From assembly GCA_000223255.2 (NCBI GenBank), contig AFUT01000003.1, positions 357,632 to 421,631 of the forward strand: DNA of 64,000 nucleotides, given 5' to 3'. The position numbers were made by a program, and so were the translations under genes. Under the pieces are notes generated by a model that worked only from the letters and a program-made list of their open reading frames with translations, was not told the DNA's origin and searched no databases. Shown piece by piece: positions 50,371 through 63,984 of this stretch. Position 1 is the stretch's first letter, and each line of letters begins with the position of its first letter. The stretch is from Streptococcus infantis SK970 (lineage in GTDB: Bacteria; Bacillota; Bacilli; Lactobacillales; Streptococcaceae).

Positions 50371-51698
50371 TTATCTAAATCCCATTTGGGCTAGCTTGTT
50401 CTGGTAAGCCTTTTGATCCACTCGAAGGGCTTGACCTCCATATACATCATAGTCATCCACCCAGTCACCAAGCTCTGGTATTGTTAGCCTTTCAATGCCG
50501 TTCTGACCTCCTTCGAGGACGGATAAGCCATTGGTTAATAAGAAAGTATATGGAATGTTGGTAGACGTCATAGCGAATACTTTACCAAGCGCTTCTGAAC
50601 CTGTGAAGAGTTTTGTAGGATCCTTTATCTGCTGTAAAACAGCCGTCATGACTTGTTGCTGTCTACGAGTGCGTCCATAGTCCCCTTCATCATCATCACG
50701 GAAACGTGCATAGTTAAGGAGAGTTGAACCATTCATTTTTTGTGTTCCAACTTTAATGGTTTGAGTTGGTGATTCAGTTTCTGTGGCATGCAAATCATCT
50801 CCAACTGTAGCTTCTGTAACTGGAACTCCATTTAAGGTTGAAAACTGAGCATCAATGGTCACTCCGTCAGGGAAAAGTGTATCAATGGCAGTCGCAAAAG
50901 CTTGGAAATCAACGAGGGCATAGTATTTGATATCTAGGTCAAAGTTATCTTTTAGGACCTTACGGACCATTTCAGCTCCTTGTTTTCCTTCTTGCTCACC
51001 TAATTCGTAGGCCAGGTTCAACTTATGGTCTGCTTGTTTTTGACCGTTAATAACTTGGCTATAGCCATCGATATAAACTAGGTTATCTCGCATAAAACTA
51101 ACCAGCTTAAGCTTCTTATCTTTACCACTAACATTCAGAACCATGATAGAATCCGTCCGTGTTTCTGAACTATTCTGTCCGATACGGCCATCTGTTCCCA
51201 AAATAAGAATATTGACACCATCTCGGGTATCCTGCCCATTGAAAACTTCAACCTGTGCGGCTTTGACATCTTTCGGTCCATTTGAGCTATTTGGATTCGC
51301 TGATTGGAATCCCTTTAAGAACATGAAAATCATTCCAACCGCCGCACAAATCAAAAGCATTCCTAACCATGCGAGAATACGTTTGATTCGAAAAACTCTT
51401 TTTTCTTAGGTTTCTTTTGCTTTGGAAGCTTAGTTTTTGGTTGGGGTTGGCCAGTACGTCGACTTGCACGACTGCGATTTGTATAACTTGGCAGTCCTGT
51501 GTTTGATTCAGTAAACTCTTGATGCGCTACCTCTTCTGCATCTTCTGTTACAACAGGACGAACATTTTTTTGACCGTCTAATTTCGCTTGCAAAAAAGCA
51601 AACTCTCTCTTTTCTTTATCATTTAGATAATGAATATTTTTCAAGAGATAGTCGTAACGTAATTTTTCATGGTGTGTCAGAGGGTTTTCTCTAGTCAT
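50371..51698 (-). CDS. psr: LytR-CpsA-Psr (LCP) family protein (frameshifted in this sequence)
   Basis: MTRENPLTHHEKLRYDYLLKN begins a basic cytoplasmic region. A T6 run at 51399-51404 lost one base; restoring it gives KRVFRIKRILAWLGMLLICAAVGMI, the membrane anchor, and joins the LCP catalytic domain (NILILGTDGR, TRTDSIMVL, RDNLVYI, YARFRDDD, YGRTRRQQQ), 442 aa in all. LCP enzymes attach teichoic acids or capsule to peptidoglycan. It ends the pheA operon on the 3' side and overlaps pheA by 4 nt. Confidence 0.92.
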
Positions 51699-52539
51699 TC
51701 CTTCTCCTTCCCTTTATCCTGTATGGTATAGATAGGGTAAGCTCCAAGTATTTTATACTGGATACCAATCGTTTCTAATTCTTTTTGAGCAAAATGGACC
51801 AACTCTTTATCAGCATAGTCCACATCAATGATAAAAAAGTATTCACCAAGCGCTGTTTTAAGTGGACGACTTTCAATTTTAGTTAAGTCAATCCCGCGCC
51901 AAGCAAAGGTGGAAAGTGCCTTATATAAGGCTCCTGGAAGATTGTCTGGCAAAGTCAAGGCTAGACTCATCTTTTCAGAACCTGCATTCAAGGGAATCTG
52001 TGGTAATTTAGGCCCCAAAACCCAAAAACGAGTGAAATTAGCTTCCATTTCTTGAATATCTTGAGCAATTAATTCCAAACCATATTCTCCAGCCGAACTT
52101 TTGGGGGCAATGGCCGCAAAAGGCTGTTCTGGATGCTCGGAAACATAGCGGGCAGCGTAGGCTGTACTTGCCGTTACTTCTAATTGAGCGTCTGGAAAAT
52201 GTTCATCGATAAATTTCTTCCCTTGGGCTAATGCCTGCGGATGAGAAAAGATTTTCTCTATTTTGGACTGTCCTGGTACTGCCATCAGCTGTTGATGGAT
52301 TGGCTGCACAATCTCTGCCACAGCTTGAATTCGAGCCTGGTGGAAAAGATAGTCCAGGGTCTCATGAACACTACCTTCAATAGAATTTTCAACTGGCACT
52401 ACTGAATAGTCTACCAAACCTTGTTCATAGGCTTTGATAACGTCCGTAATATTTGAAAAAGGCTCTAGTTCCTCATGTGGAAAAGCCGTCTGCACCACAT
52501 GGTGCGAAAAAGATCCTTTAGGGCCTAGATAGGCAATTT

Positions 52540-52543
<4 letters not shown>
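51695..52543 (-). CDS. pheA: Prephenate dehydratase
   Basis: The product is 282 aa, monofunctional. N-terminal MKIAYLGPKGSFSH, catalytic region TTR-equivalent (NFTRFWVLG) and the ACT-domain regulatory motif ESRPLKTALGEYFF. It makes phenylpyruvate from prephenate and is feedback-controlled by phenylalanine in the family. It overlaps aroK by 4 nt. Confidence 0.96.
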
Positions 52544-54388
<1,845 letters not shown>

Positions 54389-54459
54389 TTAATATACTTT
54401 TACCTTTTTGATTTATTTCAACTGAAGCTTTTTAATAGCAATTCTTTTTCACTTTCAAT

Positions 54460-55616
54460 TTACCAGCTATCTGAAGAGCCACCACCATCAAATCCTCCGC
54501 CATCCCAATCATCAGAAGACCAAGATGAACTAGAACTACCAGTATCATATCTAGAAGTGGAAGAATCTAATCTACCATAAGAACTTGACTGTACCCTTTG
54601 AGAAGCATAGTAGCTTTTTTGAGCTCGGAAGTCCAAGAAGAATTCTTCACAAAATCTTTATCGTTTGGATAGAGTTTTCCCTTCCTATTATAAGAGTATT
54701 GAGAGCGGTTCAGCCTATCTAGTTGCTTTCTTTTAACTTCTGCGTAGTATTCTTCTATCAGTAATGTAGTCCAAGAATCATTAGGTAGAAAACCTTTTAA
54801 GTCTGGATAGAGTTTGTTATATCCTGTGTAGTTATATTGAGACCTAATTAAACGCTTATTTTTTTATAGTAAGATTTACGTTCTTCAGTCCACGTATCGT
54901 TAGGTACAAAGTCAGGAAAATCTGGATACAGCTTCCCCTTTCCCTCATACTCATACTTAGAAAAGCGACATCTTTTTAAGTACCTGAACCACGTTACTAA
55001 ACTCAGTAAAAGAAAGAACATTAGATAAAACAATATCGGAAACGGAATGTAATCGAAATATTTACTAAGCCCTTCATTATTTTTTAATGATTTTTCATAG
55101 ATTTTTGAAAGCCAACTATTCTTATTCTCTTTCTTGTTAATGATTTCAGCTTTCCCAAATTCGGCTTTAGAGATACCTACTAGAATTCTGTTAAGAGCAT
55201 CAGTGTATTTCCCTTCTTTCATGTAAGGCTTCGAATCATTTAGTAAAGAACTGGCCTTCGAGTCAGTAAGCCAAATTGCTGCTTCGTTGGATGTTTCAAT
55301 ACGAAACTTCCTATCCTTTATAGCAATAGCGATTAAAATACCACTATTGGAATCTTGTTTCCCAATTTTCCATTTGCGTGCAACCTCATTGGCTACCTCT
55401 TCGATACTGGAACCGTCCAGGGTATCTACAATGTAAATACCTACTGGGTTTCACTTCCAGTATTCATACTCTCTAACGTTTCTGCAACACTAGTGGTTAA
55501 ATAACCATTAGGATCGTATATACCATTTAAAGGCCGATCTGGAACAACCATATTAGCCGCCACTAGCGGCATAAAAAGAATAAAGGGATAATTAAGAGTA
55601 AAATTAACTTTTTCAT
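54460..55616 (-). CDS. TPM-domain membrane protein with C-terminal tandem repeats (frameshifted in this sequence)
   Basis: ATG 55616 reads MKKLILLLIIPLFF, a signal peptide. Four single-base losses break it: near 55573-55577, 55443, 54859-54865 and 54615-54620. Restoring each gives exactly 386 aa. An extracytoplasmic TPM (YgcG-like) domain spans ~residues 30-150 (GIYIVDTLDGSSIEEVANEV, IAIKDRKFRIET); a membrane segment follows (FPILFYLMFFLLLSLV), then three ~38-aa repeats (QY-Y...KLYPD..F.PND.WT) and a Gly/Ser-rich tail ending GGGSSDSW. It sits inside the aro cluster between ylbF and aroA; function unknown. Confidence 0.75.
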
Positions 55617-55869
55617 AGGAGATCCCCCACAAGACTAATCAGTTAAATTAATTTTAGGGACAAACTTTGCATCTTTCTCTGCTCCAATTAACTCAGTTCT
55701 ATAGTTAGAAACATTCAAATTTGTTTTGAATTTTGATCATTAGTAAAGACAATAATTCCCACAGTCATTATTAAACAGGCCAGGCTAATAATTCTAGCTT
55801 ATACAGTAGTTATCGATAATAAAAATACGATTGAGAAAATACCGATAAATCATAAACAAAATAAATTTT
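55617..55869 (-). other. Gap with possible degraded small membrane protein
   Basis: One reading of the reverse strand gives a hydrophobic stretch (ISLACLIMTVGIIVF) and, after a frame change, NVSNYRTELIGAEKDAKF-VPKINLTD with a stop just before the TPM gene. No good start is visible. It could be a broken small gene once paired with the TPM gene, or chance; nothing else seen here. Confidence 0.3.
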
Positions 55870-56208
55870 TTATTTTAGCAATTCTGAAATTGGTTCAAAG
55901 ACAATTTTTTCAATATCAGAAAGGTAGATAGAAAGTTGTTGCTGTTTGGCAAAGAATTCTGACAAGAGAGAGTTGCCTTGAATCTTTTTACCAAAGCTTT
56001 CCATTTTTTCTTGGAAAGAAGCATCTGGCATTTGTCCAGTTTGTGCCATGATTTGGATTTCATGCTGAAAAGCAATATAATCTGCAAAAATTTTGCTTGC
56101 TTCTGCATCTGCTTGGATGGCATCTCTAGCTTCCTTAACTGCCTTGTATTCAGGCAATTCGCGTAGTCCACGACTAAGTGCATTTGCACTATCATAAATA
56201 TTTGACAT
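55870..56208 (-). CDS. YlbF/YmcA family protein
   Basis: The product is 112 aa, all-helical ([16 protein letters not shown], then [16 protein letters not shown]), matching DUF964/Com_YlbF. In Bacillus, YlbF, YmcA and YaaT form the Y-complex that controls RNase Y and competence or biofilm. It follows tyrA by 11 nt, so it probably shares the aro operon. Confidence 0.9.
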   Translation of the reverse strand: MSNIYDSANALSRGLRELPEYKAVKEARDAIQADAEASKIFADYIAFQHEIQIMAQTGQMPDASFQEKMESFGKKIQGNSLLSEFFAKQQQLSIYLSDIEKIVFEPISELLK

Positions 56209-56219
56209 AATTGTCCTCC

Positions 56220-57323
56220 TTATTTAATTACAACTGTGTAGTCAGTATTTTCTGTAATGACTTGCTCAGCACGTTTTAAATCCTGAGCATTCTTAAATGA
56301 AATTTGTAGAATCCCGTGAACATCCTCACGATTTTCTTCATTGATATGGATATTGACCAAGGAAGTTCCTCTTAGCAATTCCAAGATGCGCAAAATCACA
56401 TCTTCTTCATCGGGAACATCTACATAAAGGTCATAAGAACTATCAACACCACCACGTTTATGGATTTCCATAGCCTGACGTTGCTCACGTGCTTGGTTGA
56501 AAAAATTCCAGATTTGGTTTTCGTCACCTGCGCTGATTGCCTGACCTATCTCATCCAAACGCCCCTTGAAATCCTCAATGCGTTCAATAATGGTCTCCCG
56601 ATTGGATAAGAGAATAGAAGTCCACATACCTGGCTCACTTTCAGCGATTCGAGTCATATCACGGAAACCACCTGCCACAAAGCGTCGTGCCATCTCATGT
56701 TCTTCAGCATAACTAGCAGTTTGTTCCATCAAGCCTGATGCTAAGATATGCGGAAAATGACTAATCTGAGAAGTCACTCTGTCATGCTCTTCAGCATTGA
56801 TTTCAATAAAACGAGCGTGCAGACCTGACAGCAAGTCTTTCATTTCTTCAAGCGTGTCAGGACTAGTCAAACTTGATGGCGTAAAGATATAGTAGGCATT
56901 TTCAAAAAGATTAACATCGGCAGAAGCTGCTCCTGTCTTATGACTCCCTGCCATAGGATGAGCTCCTACAAAGCGAATAGGCTTATCTACAAAACAGTTC
57001 TCAGCTGTAGCCACGATAGCTGACTTGGTCGATCCAGCATCAGAAATAATGACACCTTCTTTCAAATCCAAAGTTGCCAATTCTTGTAAAAAAGTAATGG
57101 TTTGCTTAATTGGCAGGGTAAGAATGATGACGTCTGCAAGTGGAGCAAAACTGGCAAAATCATCCGTCGCACGATCAATCATTCCTCGCTCCAAGGCAAT
57201 ATCTCTAGATGCCTGACTGCGATTGTATCCTAAAATTTTATAATCAGGATGATCCCGCTTGATTCCCAGTGCCATCGAAGCACCTATCAAACCAAGCCCT
57301 GCGATATAGATGGTTTTTGCCAT
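56220..57323 (-). CDS. tyrA: Prephenate dehydrogenase
   Basis: The product is 367 aa. NAD-binding [14 protein letters not shown] at the start, [12 protein letters not shown] near the catalytic site, and a C-terminal ACT-like part ([12 protein letters not shown]). It makes 4-hydroxyphenylpyruvate for tyrosine. It starts 9 nt after aroC. Confidence 0.96.
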   Translation of the reverse strand: MAKTIYIAGLGLIGASMALGIKRDHPDYKILGYNRSQASRDIALERGMIDRATDDFASFAPLADVIILTLPIKQTITFLQELATLDLKEGVIISDAGSTKSAIVATAENCFVDKPIRFVGAHPMAGSHKTGAASADVNLFENAYYIFTPSSLTSPDTLEEMKDLLSGLHARFIEINAEEHDRVTSQISHFPHILASGLMEQTASYAEEHEMARRFVAGGFRDMTRIAESEPGMWTSILLSNRETIIERIEDFKGRLDEIGQAISAGDENQIWNFFNQAREQRQAMEIHKRGGVDSSYDLYVDVPDEEDVILRILELLRGTSLVNIHINEENREDVHGILQISFKNAQDLKRAEQVITENTDYTVVIK

Positions 57324-57332
57324 AAGAACTCC

Positions 57333-58499
57333 TTAATAATTCTTTGTATACTCCCGATGTTTTGTGATAGCTTCTTTTAACTCTTCCAGATTATCTGAGG
57401 AGAATTTCTCTAGAATTTCCTGAGCCAAGACCGTTGCTACGATTGCCTCCATAACGACGCCTGCTGCTGGAAGAGCAGTCGGATCACTTCTCTCTACTGT
57501 TGCTTTATAAGGCTCATGGGTTTCAATATCAACGCTCATCAATGGTTTATAGAGAGTTGGAATTGGTTTCATAACCCCACGAACAATAATCGGTTGGCCA
57601 TTGGTCATACCACCTTCGAAACCACCAAGATTATTAGTACGACGAGTATAGCCATCTTCTGGTGACCAGAGGATTTCATCCATGACCTGGCTCCCCTTGA
57701 GATAACCTGCTTTAAAGCCTAGTCCAAACTCCACTCCCTTAAAGGCATTGATTGAGACAACCGCTTGAGCTAATCTTGCATCTAGTTTTCGATCCCATTG
57801 GACGTATGAACCCAGACCAACCGGAACACCTCCAACAACAGTTTCGACAACACCACCGATGGTATCTCCATCACGTTTGATTTGATCAATATAGTCCTTA
57901 ATTTCCTGCTCACGTTCTTGATTGACGATAGAAACTTCTGACTGGGCAGCTAGTTTTTTAATCTCTGCGACTGTTAAGTTTTCTGGAACATCGATTTCCT
58001 TGCCACCAAAAACAACAACATGGTTAGCGATTTCGATATCAAGCTCAGCCAATAGTCGTTTAGTCACAGCCCCGACTGCTACTCGCATAGTCGTTTCACG
58101 GGCAGATGAACGTTCCAGGGAATTTCGCAAATCATCAAAGCGGTATTTGATCCCCCCTACCAAGTCGGCATGACCTGGGCGAGGATGAGTTATTTTTCGT
58201 TTGCTTTTAAGTTTGTCTTCAATATCCTCGGCAGACATGATATCCAACCATTTTTGGTGGTCTTTGTTAATGACATCCATGGTAATGGGAGCCCCTGTCG
58301 TCTTTCCATGACGAACACCAGAAGTAAAGACAACCTGATCACTCTCAATCTTCATGCGGCCACCACGGCCGTAACCTCCTTGGCGACGTTTGAGATCCTC
58401 ATTGATATCCTCGGCAGTTAAAGGAAGGCCTGCTGGAATTCCTTCAATAATCGCTGTCAGACGAGGACCGTGTGATTCTCCTGCTGTTAAATATCTCAT
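57333..58499 (-). CDS. aroC: Chorismate synthase
   Basis: The product is 388 aa. [40 protein letters not shown] and [11 protein letters not shown] are family signatures. It uses reduced FMN to form chorismate. Lies 9 nt after aroB. Confidence 0.97.
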   Translation of the reverse strand: MRYLTAGESHGPRLTAIIEGIPAGLPLTAEDINEDLKRRQGGYGRGGRMKIESDQVVFTSGVRHGKTTGAPITMDVINKDHQKWLDIMSAEDIEDKLKSKRKITHPRPGHADLVGGIKYRFDDLRNSLERSSARETTMRVAVGAVTKRLLAELDIEIANHVVVFGGKEIDVPENLTVAEIKKLAAQSEVSIVNQEREQEIKDYIDQIKRDGDTIGGVVETVVGGVPVGLGSYVQWDRKLDARLAQAVVSINAFKGVEFGLGFKAGYLKGSQVMDEILWSPEDGYTRRTNNLGGFEGGMTNGQPIIVRGVMKPIPTLYKPLMSVDIETHEPYKATVERSDPTALPAAGVVMEAIVATVLAQEILEKFSSDNLEELKEAITKHREYTKNY

Positions 58500-58508
58500 A
58501 CATTCTCC

Positions 58509-59576
58509 TTATTTTACCAAGTAATCTTTCATTTCTTCGAGTGAGACGGGGTGAATAGTAGCTGAACCAAGCTCTGGTACCAAAACTAACTTCATAGTGT
58601 TTCCACGCGCTTTTTTATCATGAGTCAAGGCCTGATAAAGCTTATCAACATCCCAGTTTTCATAATCAACAGGAAGGCGAAATTTCTGACACATTTCTCG
58701 GATAGACTGAGTGATTCCAGCTGGCATAAGGCCTTTTTGTTCGGCTACTTTAGAGACCTGAACCATTCCCATCGCTACTGCCTCACCATGCATGACACGT
58801 CCATAACCAGCAGTTGCTTCGATAGCATGGCCGATTGTATGACCAAAGTTGAGATATAGACGAATGCCATTGTCTAATTCATCCTCAACTACCATCTTGC
58901 GCTTCACCTGGCAAGAATGCTCAATCAAACTCTCGGAATGTTCCAATATGCTTTCCACAGAACCATCCATTTTAGATAATAAGTCCCAGAGTTCTGGATC
59001 TTCAATTAAGCCATACTTGATGACTTCACCCATTCCTTCAATCAACTCTCGTTTACCTAGGGTTTCAAGAACGGTTGGGTCAATCAAAACACCGTCTGGC
59101 TGGGCAAAAGTTCCTACCATATTCTTAGCAAAAGGGGTATTCACTCCTGTCTTACCACCAATAGATGAGTCCACCTGGGCAGTCAAGCTGGTTGGAATTT
59201 GGACAAAGTGAATACCGCGCATGTAGGTTGAAGCTACAAAACCAGCCAAATCACCAACAACTCCACCACCTAGAGCTACGATACCATCGCTACGAGTCAA
59301 ATCTTGCTTGACCAAAAATTCATAAGCTTTTTGAACCGTAGTTAGATTTTTTCGTTCTTCACCCTCTAGAAAGTCAAAAACTGCCACTTGAAAACCAGCA
59401 TCCTCCAAGCTCAATTTGACCTTTTCTGCATAGAGGGAAGCCACACGGTTATCCGTAATGATAACCACTTTTTGTGGTTGCCAAAGTTCTCGCAACCATT
59501 TTCCTGATTGAGACAGGCATCCTTTTTCAATCTGAATATCATAAGGATGGTGGGGAAGGTCTATTCTGATTTTCAT
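58509..59576 (-). CDS. aroB: 3-dehydroquinate synthase
   Basis: The product is 355 aa. [33 protein letters not shown] and [10 protein letters not shown] (metal ligands) are conserved. It forms 3-dehydroquinate from DAHP. 18 nt after aroE. Confidence 0.96.
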   Translation of the reverse strand: MKIRIDLPHHPYDIQIEKGCLSQSGKWLRELWQPQKVVIITDNRVASLYAEKVKLSLEDAGFQVAVFDFLEGEERKNLTTVQKAYEFLVKQDLTRSDGIVALGGGVVGDLAGFVASTYMRGIHFVQIPTSLTAQVDSSIGGKTGVNTPFAKNMVGTFAQPDGVLIDPTVLETLGKRELIEGMGEVIKYGLIEDPELWDLLSKMDGSVESILEHSESLIEHSCQVKRKMVVEDELDNGIRLYLNFGHTIGHAIEATAGYGRVMHGEAVAMGMVQVSKVAEQKGLMPAGITQSIREMCQKFRLPVDYENWDVDKLYQALTHDKKARGNTMKLVLVPELGSATIHPVSLEEMKDYLVK

Positions 59577-59594
59577 CGCAGTTCTCCTTTTTCT

Positions 59595-60449
59595 TTATTG
59601 ATATTTTTGTGTTAATAATTCCCAGATTTGTTCTGTTGGCATTTCCTTGCCTGTCCATAACTGAAAAGCTTCCGCAGCTTGGTAAAGCAACATGCCTAGG
59701 CCATTGACAGCGTGATTTCCCTGACTTCTTGCCCACTTTAAAAATGGTGTTTCAAAGGGTTGATAAATCACATCAGATACCAAAAGCTTGTCTGGTAAAA
59801 CGATGCTAGATGGGATTGGCTGAGATATTCCATCCATACCCACACTAGTCGCATTGACTAAGAGATCAGCATGTGTGATGCTGTCTTGAAGGTCTTGATG
59901 ATCTTCTAAAGCAAATAAGTCTACCCTAAATCCTGTTTCATGCTGTAGTTTTTCTAGGTATGGTCTTGCTTTTTCTATTGAAGCCGAGCGTACAAAGACA
60001 GAAACCTGACTGACTCCATCCAAGATTGCCTGCGCCAAAATTGCCTTGGCTGCACCACCTGCCCCTAACAGAACCATTCTTTTTCCAGATATTTTAAAAG
60101 AAGGCAAGCTCTTAAAGAATCCCTTGCCATCTGTGTTATATCCAATTAAAGTTCCCTCTCGATTCACAACCGTATTGACAGCACCAATTAAACGAGCTTC
60201 TTCACTCAATTGATCCAGATAAGGAATGACCTGCTCCTTGTAGGGCATAGAAAGATTAATTCCAAACATCTGATAACGACGAATATTGGCAACTGTTTCT
60301 GCCAAATCGATTGCCCCTACTTCCCAAGCAAGATAAACACCATTGGTATTGGTTGCCTCAAAAGCGCTATTGTGAATAAAGGGAGAGATGGAATGTTTGA
60401 TAGGATTGGCGACTACAGCCGCTAAACGTGTGTAGCCATCAATCTTCAT
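59595..60449 (-). CDS. aroE: Shikimate dehydrogenase
   Basis: The product is 284 aa. Substrate motif [17 protein letters not shown] loop GAGGAAKAI, and [14 protein letters not shown]. It reduces dehydroshikimate to shikimate. The start is directly after the aroD stop. Confidence 0.96.
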   Translation of the reverse strand: MKIDGYTRLAAVVANPIKHSISPFIHNSAFEATNTNGVYLAWEVGAIDLAETVANIRRYQMFGINLSMPYKEQVIPYLDQLSEEARLIGAVNTVVNREGTLIGYNTDGKGFFKSLPSFKISGKRMVLLGAGGAAKAILAQAILDGVSQVSVFVRSASIEKARPYLEKLQHETGFRVDLFALEDHQDLQDSITHADLLVNATSVGMDGISQPIPSSIVLPDKLLVSDVIYQPFETPFLKWARSQGNHAVNGLGMLLYQAAEAFQLWTGKEMPTEQIWELLTQKYQ

Positions 60450-61115
60450 TTAGAAGCTCCCGAATTTTTTCATGCTAGATAGAGAAATTTGTCCTGGAGC
60501 ACTGGCTTCATCCAGACTTGCAAAAGACCAGCTAGAGCCCGTTACATCCGAAGTAATGCGAGAGACCTTGCCCACTTTCCCCATAGAAATAGTTACATAT
60601 TCTTGTTCAGGGTTCAATGTTTTAAAACCACGTGTAAAGTTCATCAAATCCAACACATCTTGTTCTGTATGAGCCATTACAGCTATTTTTACAACTTTAG
60701 GGTTTAAACTTGTCAACTCAGACAAGATTTCCATTAGATTTTCAGGTGTTTCTTGGAAGTTATGATAACTCAAGACAAGGTTTGGAAATTCTAACATCTC
60801 CTCAAAAACATCTCTATAGCTAAAATACTCAAAATCAATATAATCTGGTTGATAAAGCTGAGCTACTTCCTTGATAATTTGAACATATTCTTCTGAAGAG
60901 AGCTCAATTTGACCACCCTCAGAACGAGTACGCAAGGTGAAAACAAGCTCACGACCAGCGAATTTTTCAAAAATAGCTGGTGCTACCTGCAAGATAGCTT
61001 CCTTGGGTAAGAAGTCTGCTCGCCACTCAATGATATCGGCATCGTGATACCGCGTCACATCAATAGCCTGAGCCTCCTCTAAACTTTTTGGCATTACGGA
61101 AACAATTAATTTCAT
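60450..61115 (-). CDS. aroD: 3-dehydroquinate dehydratase, type I
   Basis: The product is 221 aa. Class I features: EWRADF, catalytic His in YHNF and Schiff-base Lys in VVKIAVMA. Its ATG overlaps the rlmI-like stop (ATGA), so it is coupled to that gene. First dedicated gene of the aro operon. Confidence 0.95.
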   Translation of the reverse strand: MKLIVSVMPKSLEEAQAIDVTRYHDADIIEWRADFLPKEAILQVAPAIFEKFAGRELVFTLRTRSEGGQIELSSEEYVQIIKEVAQLYQPDYIDFEYFSYRDVFEEMLEFPNLVLSYHNFQETPENLMEILSELTSLNPKVVKIAVMAHTEQDVLDLMNFTRGFKTLNPEQEYVTISMGKVGKVSRITSDVTGSSWSFASLDEASAPGQISLSSMKKFGSF

Positions 61116-62273
61116 TTACTAACCTTCATGGTAATCACTTTGAGGTAATTACTACTTTCATCTTTTTCATTGTAGACAAAGTCTGCTGGAAGTCCATATT
61201 TATGAAGGACCTGATAGTTTCTACCTGCAAATCCTTTGTCGATTTGTTCTGTGAATTTTTGACGGGAAACATTAGCAGCATTTGTACTAGCAATAATGAT
61301 TCCATCTGGATTTAAAATCTCTAGGCTTTGGGAAATCAATTTATGATAATCCTTAGCTACAGAGAAGGTTTGTTTTTATTTCGAGCAAAGCTAGGCGGAT
61401 CCAGAACAATCACGTCGTAGCTCAACCCCTTTCTCTTAGCATATTTAAAGTATTCAAAGACATCCATGACAAGCAATCGATGATGATCAAAACTCAGTCC
61501 ATTAGCATGAAAATGAGCTTCTGATAGTTCTCTTGAACGTTTGGCTAGGTCTACAGAGGTTGTTTCACTAGCTCCTCCCATAGCTGCAGCAACTGAGAAG
61601 GCTGCTGTATAGGAAAACATATTGAGCAAGGATTTGCCCATAGCTAGACCATCAACCAGGCTCCCGCGAACTTCATGCTGATCCAAGAAGATCCCTGTCA
61701 TAAGGCCGTCATTCATAAAGACTTGGTACAAGACTCCATTCTCAAGAACAGTGAAATATTCAGCTGCTTCTTGACCATAGACGTGGGCAGACTCATAGTC
61801 TAGACCTTTAAAGCGAATCTTTTCATAGGCACCCAAAACTTCTGGGAACACCTGAGCAAAGGCGGCTATAATCTCTTGACGAAGGCTATAGATATAGGAG
61901 TTATACCAAGAAAAAACAACATAATCTCCATAAAGATCCAGTGTCATTCCCCCAAATCCATCGCCTTCTTGATTAAACAAACGAAAGGCAGTTGTCAACT
62001 CATCCTGATAGTAGGAAGTGCGTTTTTGTTTGGCTTTCTCAAACAATCTTTCAAAAAACTTTTGATCAAAAGAAAGCTTTTGGTTGGTTACAAACCAACC
62101 AATCCCTTTATTTTGGCGAGATAAATAAGCCTTCCCTAAAAACTGTTTACTTTGATTGAAAAGCTCAACTTCTTGATTAGTTTCAGATAGCTCTGGAAAA
62201 TCAATCTCTTCCAAAAGAAGCTGTCCTTTATGGAGCTTTTTTCGACACGCCGACTGACGAATACTTTATTCAT
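61112..62273 (-). CDS. RlmI/RlmK-like class I rRNA methyltransferase (frameshifted in this sequence)
   Basis: ATG 62273 ([13 protein letters not shown]) is followed by a six-A run at 62237-62242 that lost one base; a second loss is at 61373-61377. Correcting both gives 387 aa. PUA-like N-terminal region, SAM-binding methyltransferase ([28 protein letters not shown]), catalytic [12 protein letters not shown] motif. Members methylate C5 of cytosine in 23S rRNA. It heads the aroD-E-B-C-tyrA-ylbF row and has its own promoter. Confidence 0.9.
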
Positions 62274-62280
62274 AGATACA

Positions 62281-62309
62281 ATTATATCAAATTTGTTGAA
62301 AATTCACAA
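62281..62309 (-). promoter_or_regulatory. Promoter for the rlmI-aro operon
   Basis: TTGTGA (62309-62304), 17-nt spacer, TATAAT (62286-62281); also TG-A extended. It gives a leader of only ~1-5 nt before ATG 62273. Confidence 0.7.
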
Positions 62310-62462
62310 AATAGAAAGTGATTTCTCCATTGATGTCATAGGAAAGATGGCCCTTTATCCTTCATTTTCATAAATCGCTTTCAACAGACAGTCTCCCCCT
62401 TCATATTTTTCCAATGTCTAAGATAAAAAATGGACATAAAATATCACCCCTATATTTTGTAG

Positions 62463-62500
62463 CGCAAACGTTTGCGTATTGCACAGCTTTGTGGTAAAAT
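62463..62500 (+). promoter_or_regulatory. Promoter with perfect cre site for the alpha-amylase
   Basis: CGCAAACGTTTGCG (62463-62476) is a full palindromic cre. It overlaps the -35 TTGCGT (62472-62477); a 17-nt spacer leads to TAAAAT (62495-62500). CcpA bound here would compete directly with RNA polymerase. Confidence 0.85.
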
Positions 62501-62532
62501 GAGTGTCAAATTGTTAAGTATGAGGACTTTCT

Positions 62533-63984
62533 ATGAACAATCAAACCCTAATGCAATATTTTGAGTGGTATCTCCCACACGATGGAAAACATTGGACTCG
62601 ACTTTCTGACGATGCTGAACACCTAGCTAACTTGGGAATTAGTCACATCTGGATGCCACCTGCCTTCAAAGCTACCAACGAAAAAGATGTCGGTTATGGT
62701 GTCTATGACCTGTTTGACCTTGGTGAATTTGACCAAAAAGGAACTGTCCGTACCAAGTACGGCTTTAAAGAAGACTATCTTCAAGCTATTCAAACACTGA
62801 AATCTCATGGAATCCAACCGATGGCTGATGTCGTCTTAAACCACAAGGCAGCTGCAGATCATTTAGAATCCTTCCAAGTTATCGAAGTCGATCCAGAAGA
62901 CCGCACAATCGAACTAGGAGAACCTTTCACCATTAATGGTTGGACTGGTTTTACCTTTGATGGAAGACAAAACACCTATAATGATTTCCACTGGCACTGG
63001 TACCATTTCACTGGAACTGACTATGATGCCAAAAGACGGAAGTCTGGTATTTACCTTATCCAGGGAGATAATAAGGGCTGGGCTAATGAGGAATTAGTTG
63101 ATAACGAAAATGGTAACTATGACTACCTCATGTATGCGGACTTAGATTTTAAGCATCCAGAAGTTATACAAAATATCTACGATTGGGCAAATTGGTTTAT
63201 CGAAACGACTGGTGTAACAGGCTTCCGCTTAGATGCTGTCAAGCATATTGACTCTTTCTTTATGCGTAATTTCATTCGTGACATCAAAGAGAAATATGGA
63301 CAAGACTTCTATGTCTTTGGAGAATTCTGGAATCCAGATAAGGATGCAAACCTTGACTATCTCGAAAAGATTGAAGAGCGCTTTGACCTTGTCGATGTCC
63401 GCCTCCATATGAATCTCTTTGAAGCAAGCCAAGCTGGTGCAGACTACGATTTGCGTACCATCTTTAATGATAGTCTGGTTCAAATCAAACCTGATAAGGC
63501 TGTAACCTTTGTCGAAAACCATGATACTCAACGAGGACAGGCCTTAGAATCTACTGTAGAAGAATGGTTTAAACCAGCAGCCTATGCTCTTATTCTCCTA
63601 CGTCAAGAAGGGCTTCCATGTGTATTTTACGGAGACTACTACGGTATCTCTGGTCAATATGCTCAAGAAGATTTCAAAGAAGTACTCGATAATCTTCTAA
63701 CAATTAGAAAAGATTTAGCTTATGGAGAGCAGACGGACTACTTTGATGACCCTAATTGTATTGGTTGGGTCCGCTCAGGAGCTGAAAATCTGTCTCCACT
63801 TACCATTCTAATCTCTAATGCCCAAGAGAATGATAAAACCATGTTTGTAGGTCCAGAATGGGCTGACCAAACCTTTGTTGATTTACTCGGTAATCATTCT
63901 GATCAAGTAACTATCAATTCGGATGGATACGGAGATTTCCCAGTTACTGAACGTTCTGTAAGTGTTTGGGGACTTACTTTTTAA
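62533..63984 (+). CDS. amy: Alpha-amylase, cytoplasmic GH13
   Basis: The product is 483 aa with no signal peptide. GH13 signatures DVVLNH, GFRLDAVKH (nucleophile Asp), FGEFW (acid/base Glu) and VENHDT. It belongs to the GH13_5-type bacterial amylases that cut internal alpha-1,4 bonds of imported or stored glucans. GAGGA precedes the ATG. A strong cre-overlapped promoter drives it; divergent from the rlmI-aro operon. The gene ends 16 nt before the window edge. Confidence 0.95.
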   Translation: MNNQTLMQYFEWYLPHDGKHWTRLSDDAEHLANLGISHIWMPPAFKATNEKDVGYGVYDLFDLGEFDQKGTVRTKYGFKEDYLQAIQTLKSHGIQPMADVVLNHKAAADHLESFQVIEVDPEDRTIELGEPFTINGWTGFTFDGRQNTYNDFHWHWYHFTGTDYDAKRRKSGIYLIQGDNKGWANEELVDNENGNYDYLMYADLDFKHPEVIQNIYDWANWFIETTGVTGFRLDAVKHIDSFFMRNFIRDIKEKYGQDFYVFGEFWNPDKDANLDYLEKIEERFDLVDVRLHMNLFEASQAGADYDLRTIFNDSLVQIKPDKAVTFVENHDTQRGQALESTVEEWFKPAAYALILLRQEGLPCVFYGDYYGISGQYAQEDFKEVLDNLLTIRKDLAYGEQTDYFDDPNCIGWVRSGAENLSPLTILISNAQENDKTMFVGPEWADQTFVDLLGNHSDQVTINSDGYGDFPVTERSVSVWGLTF

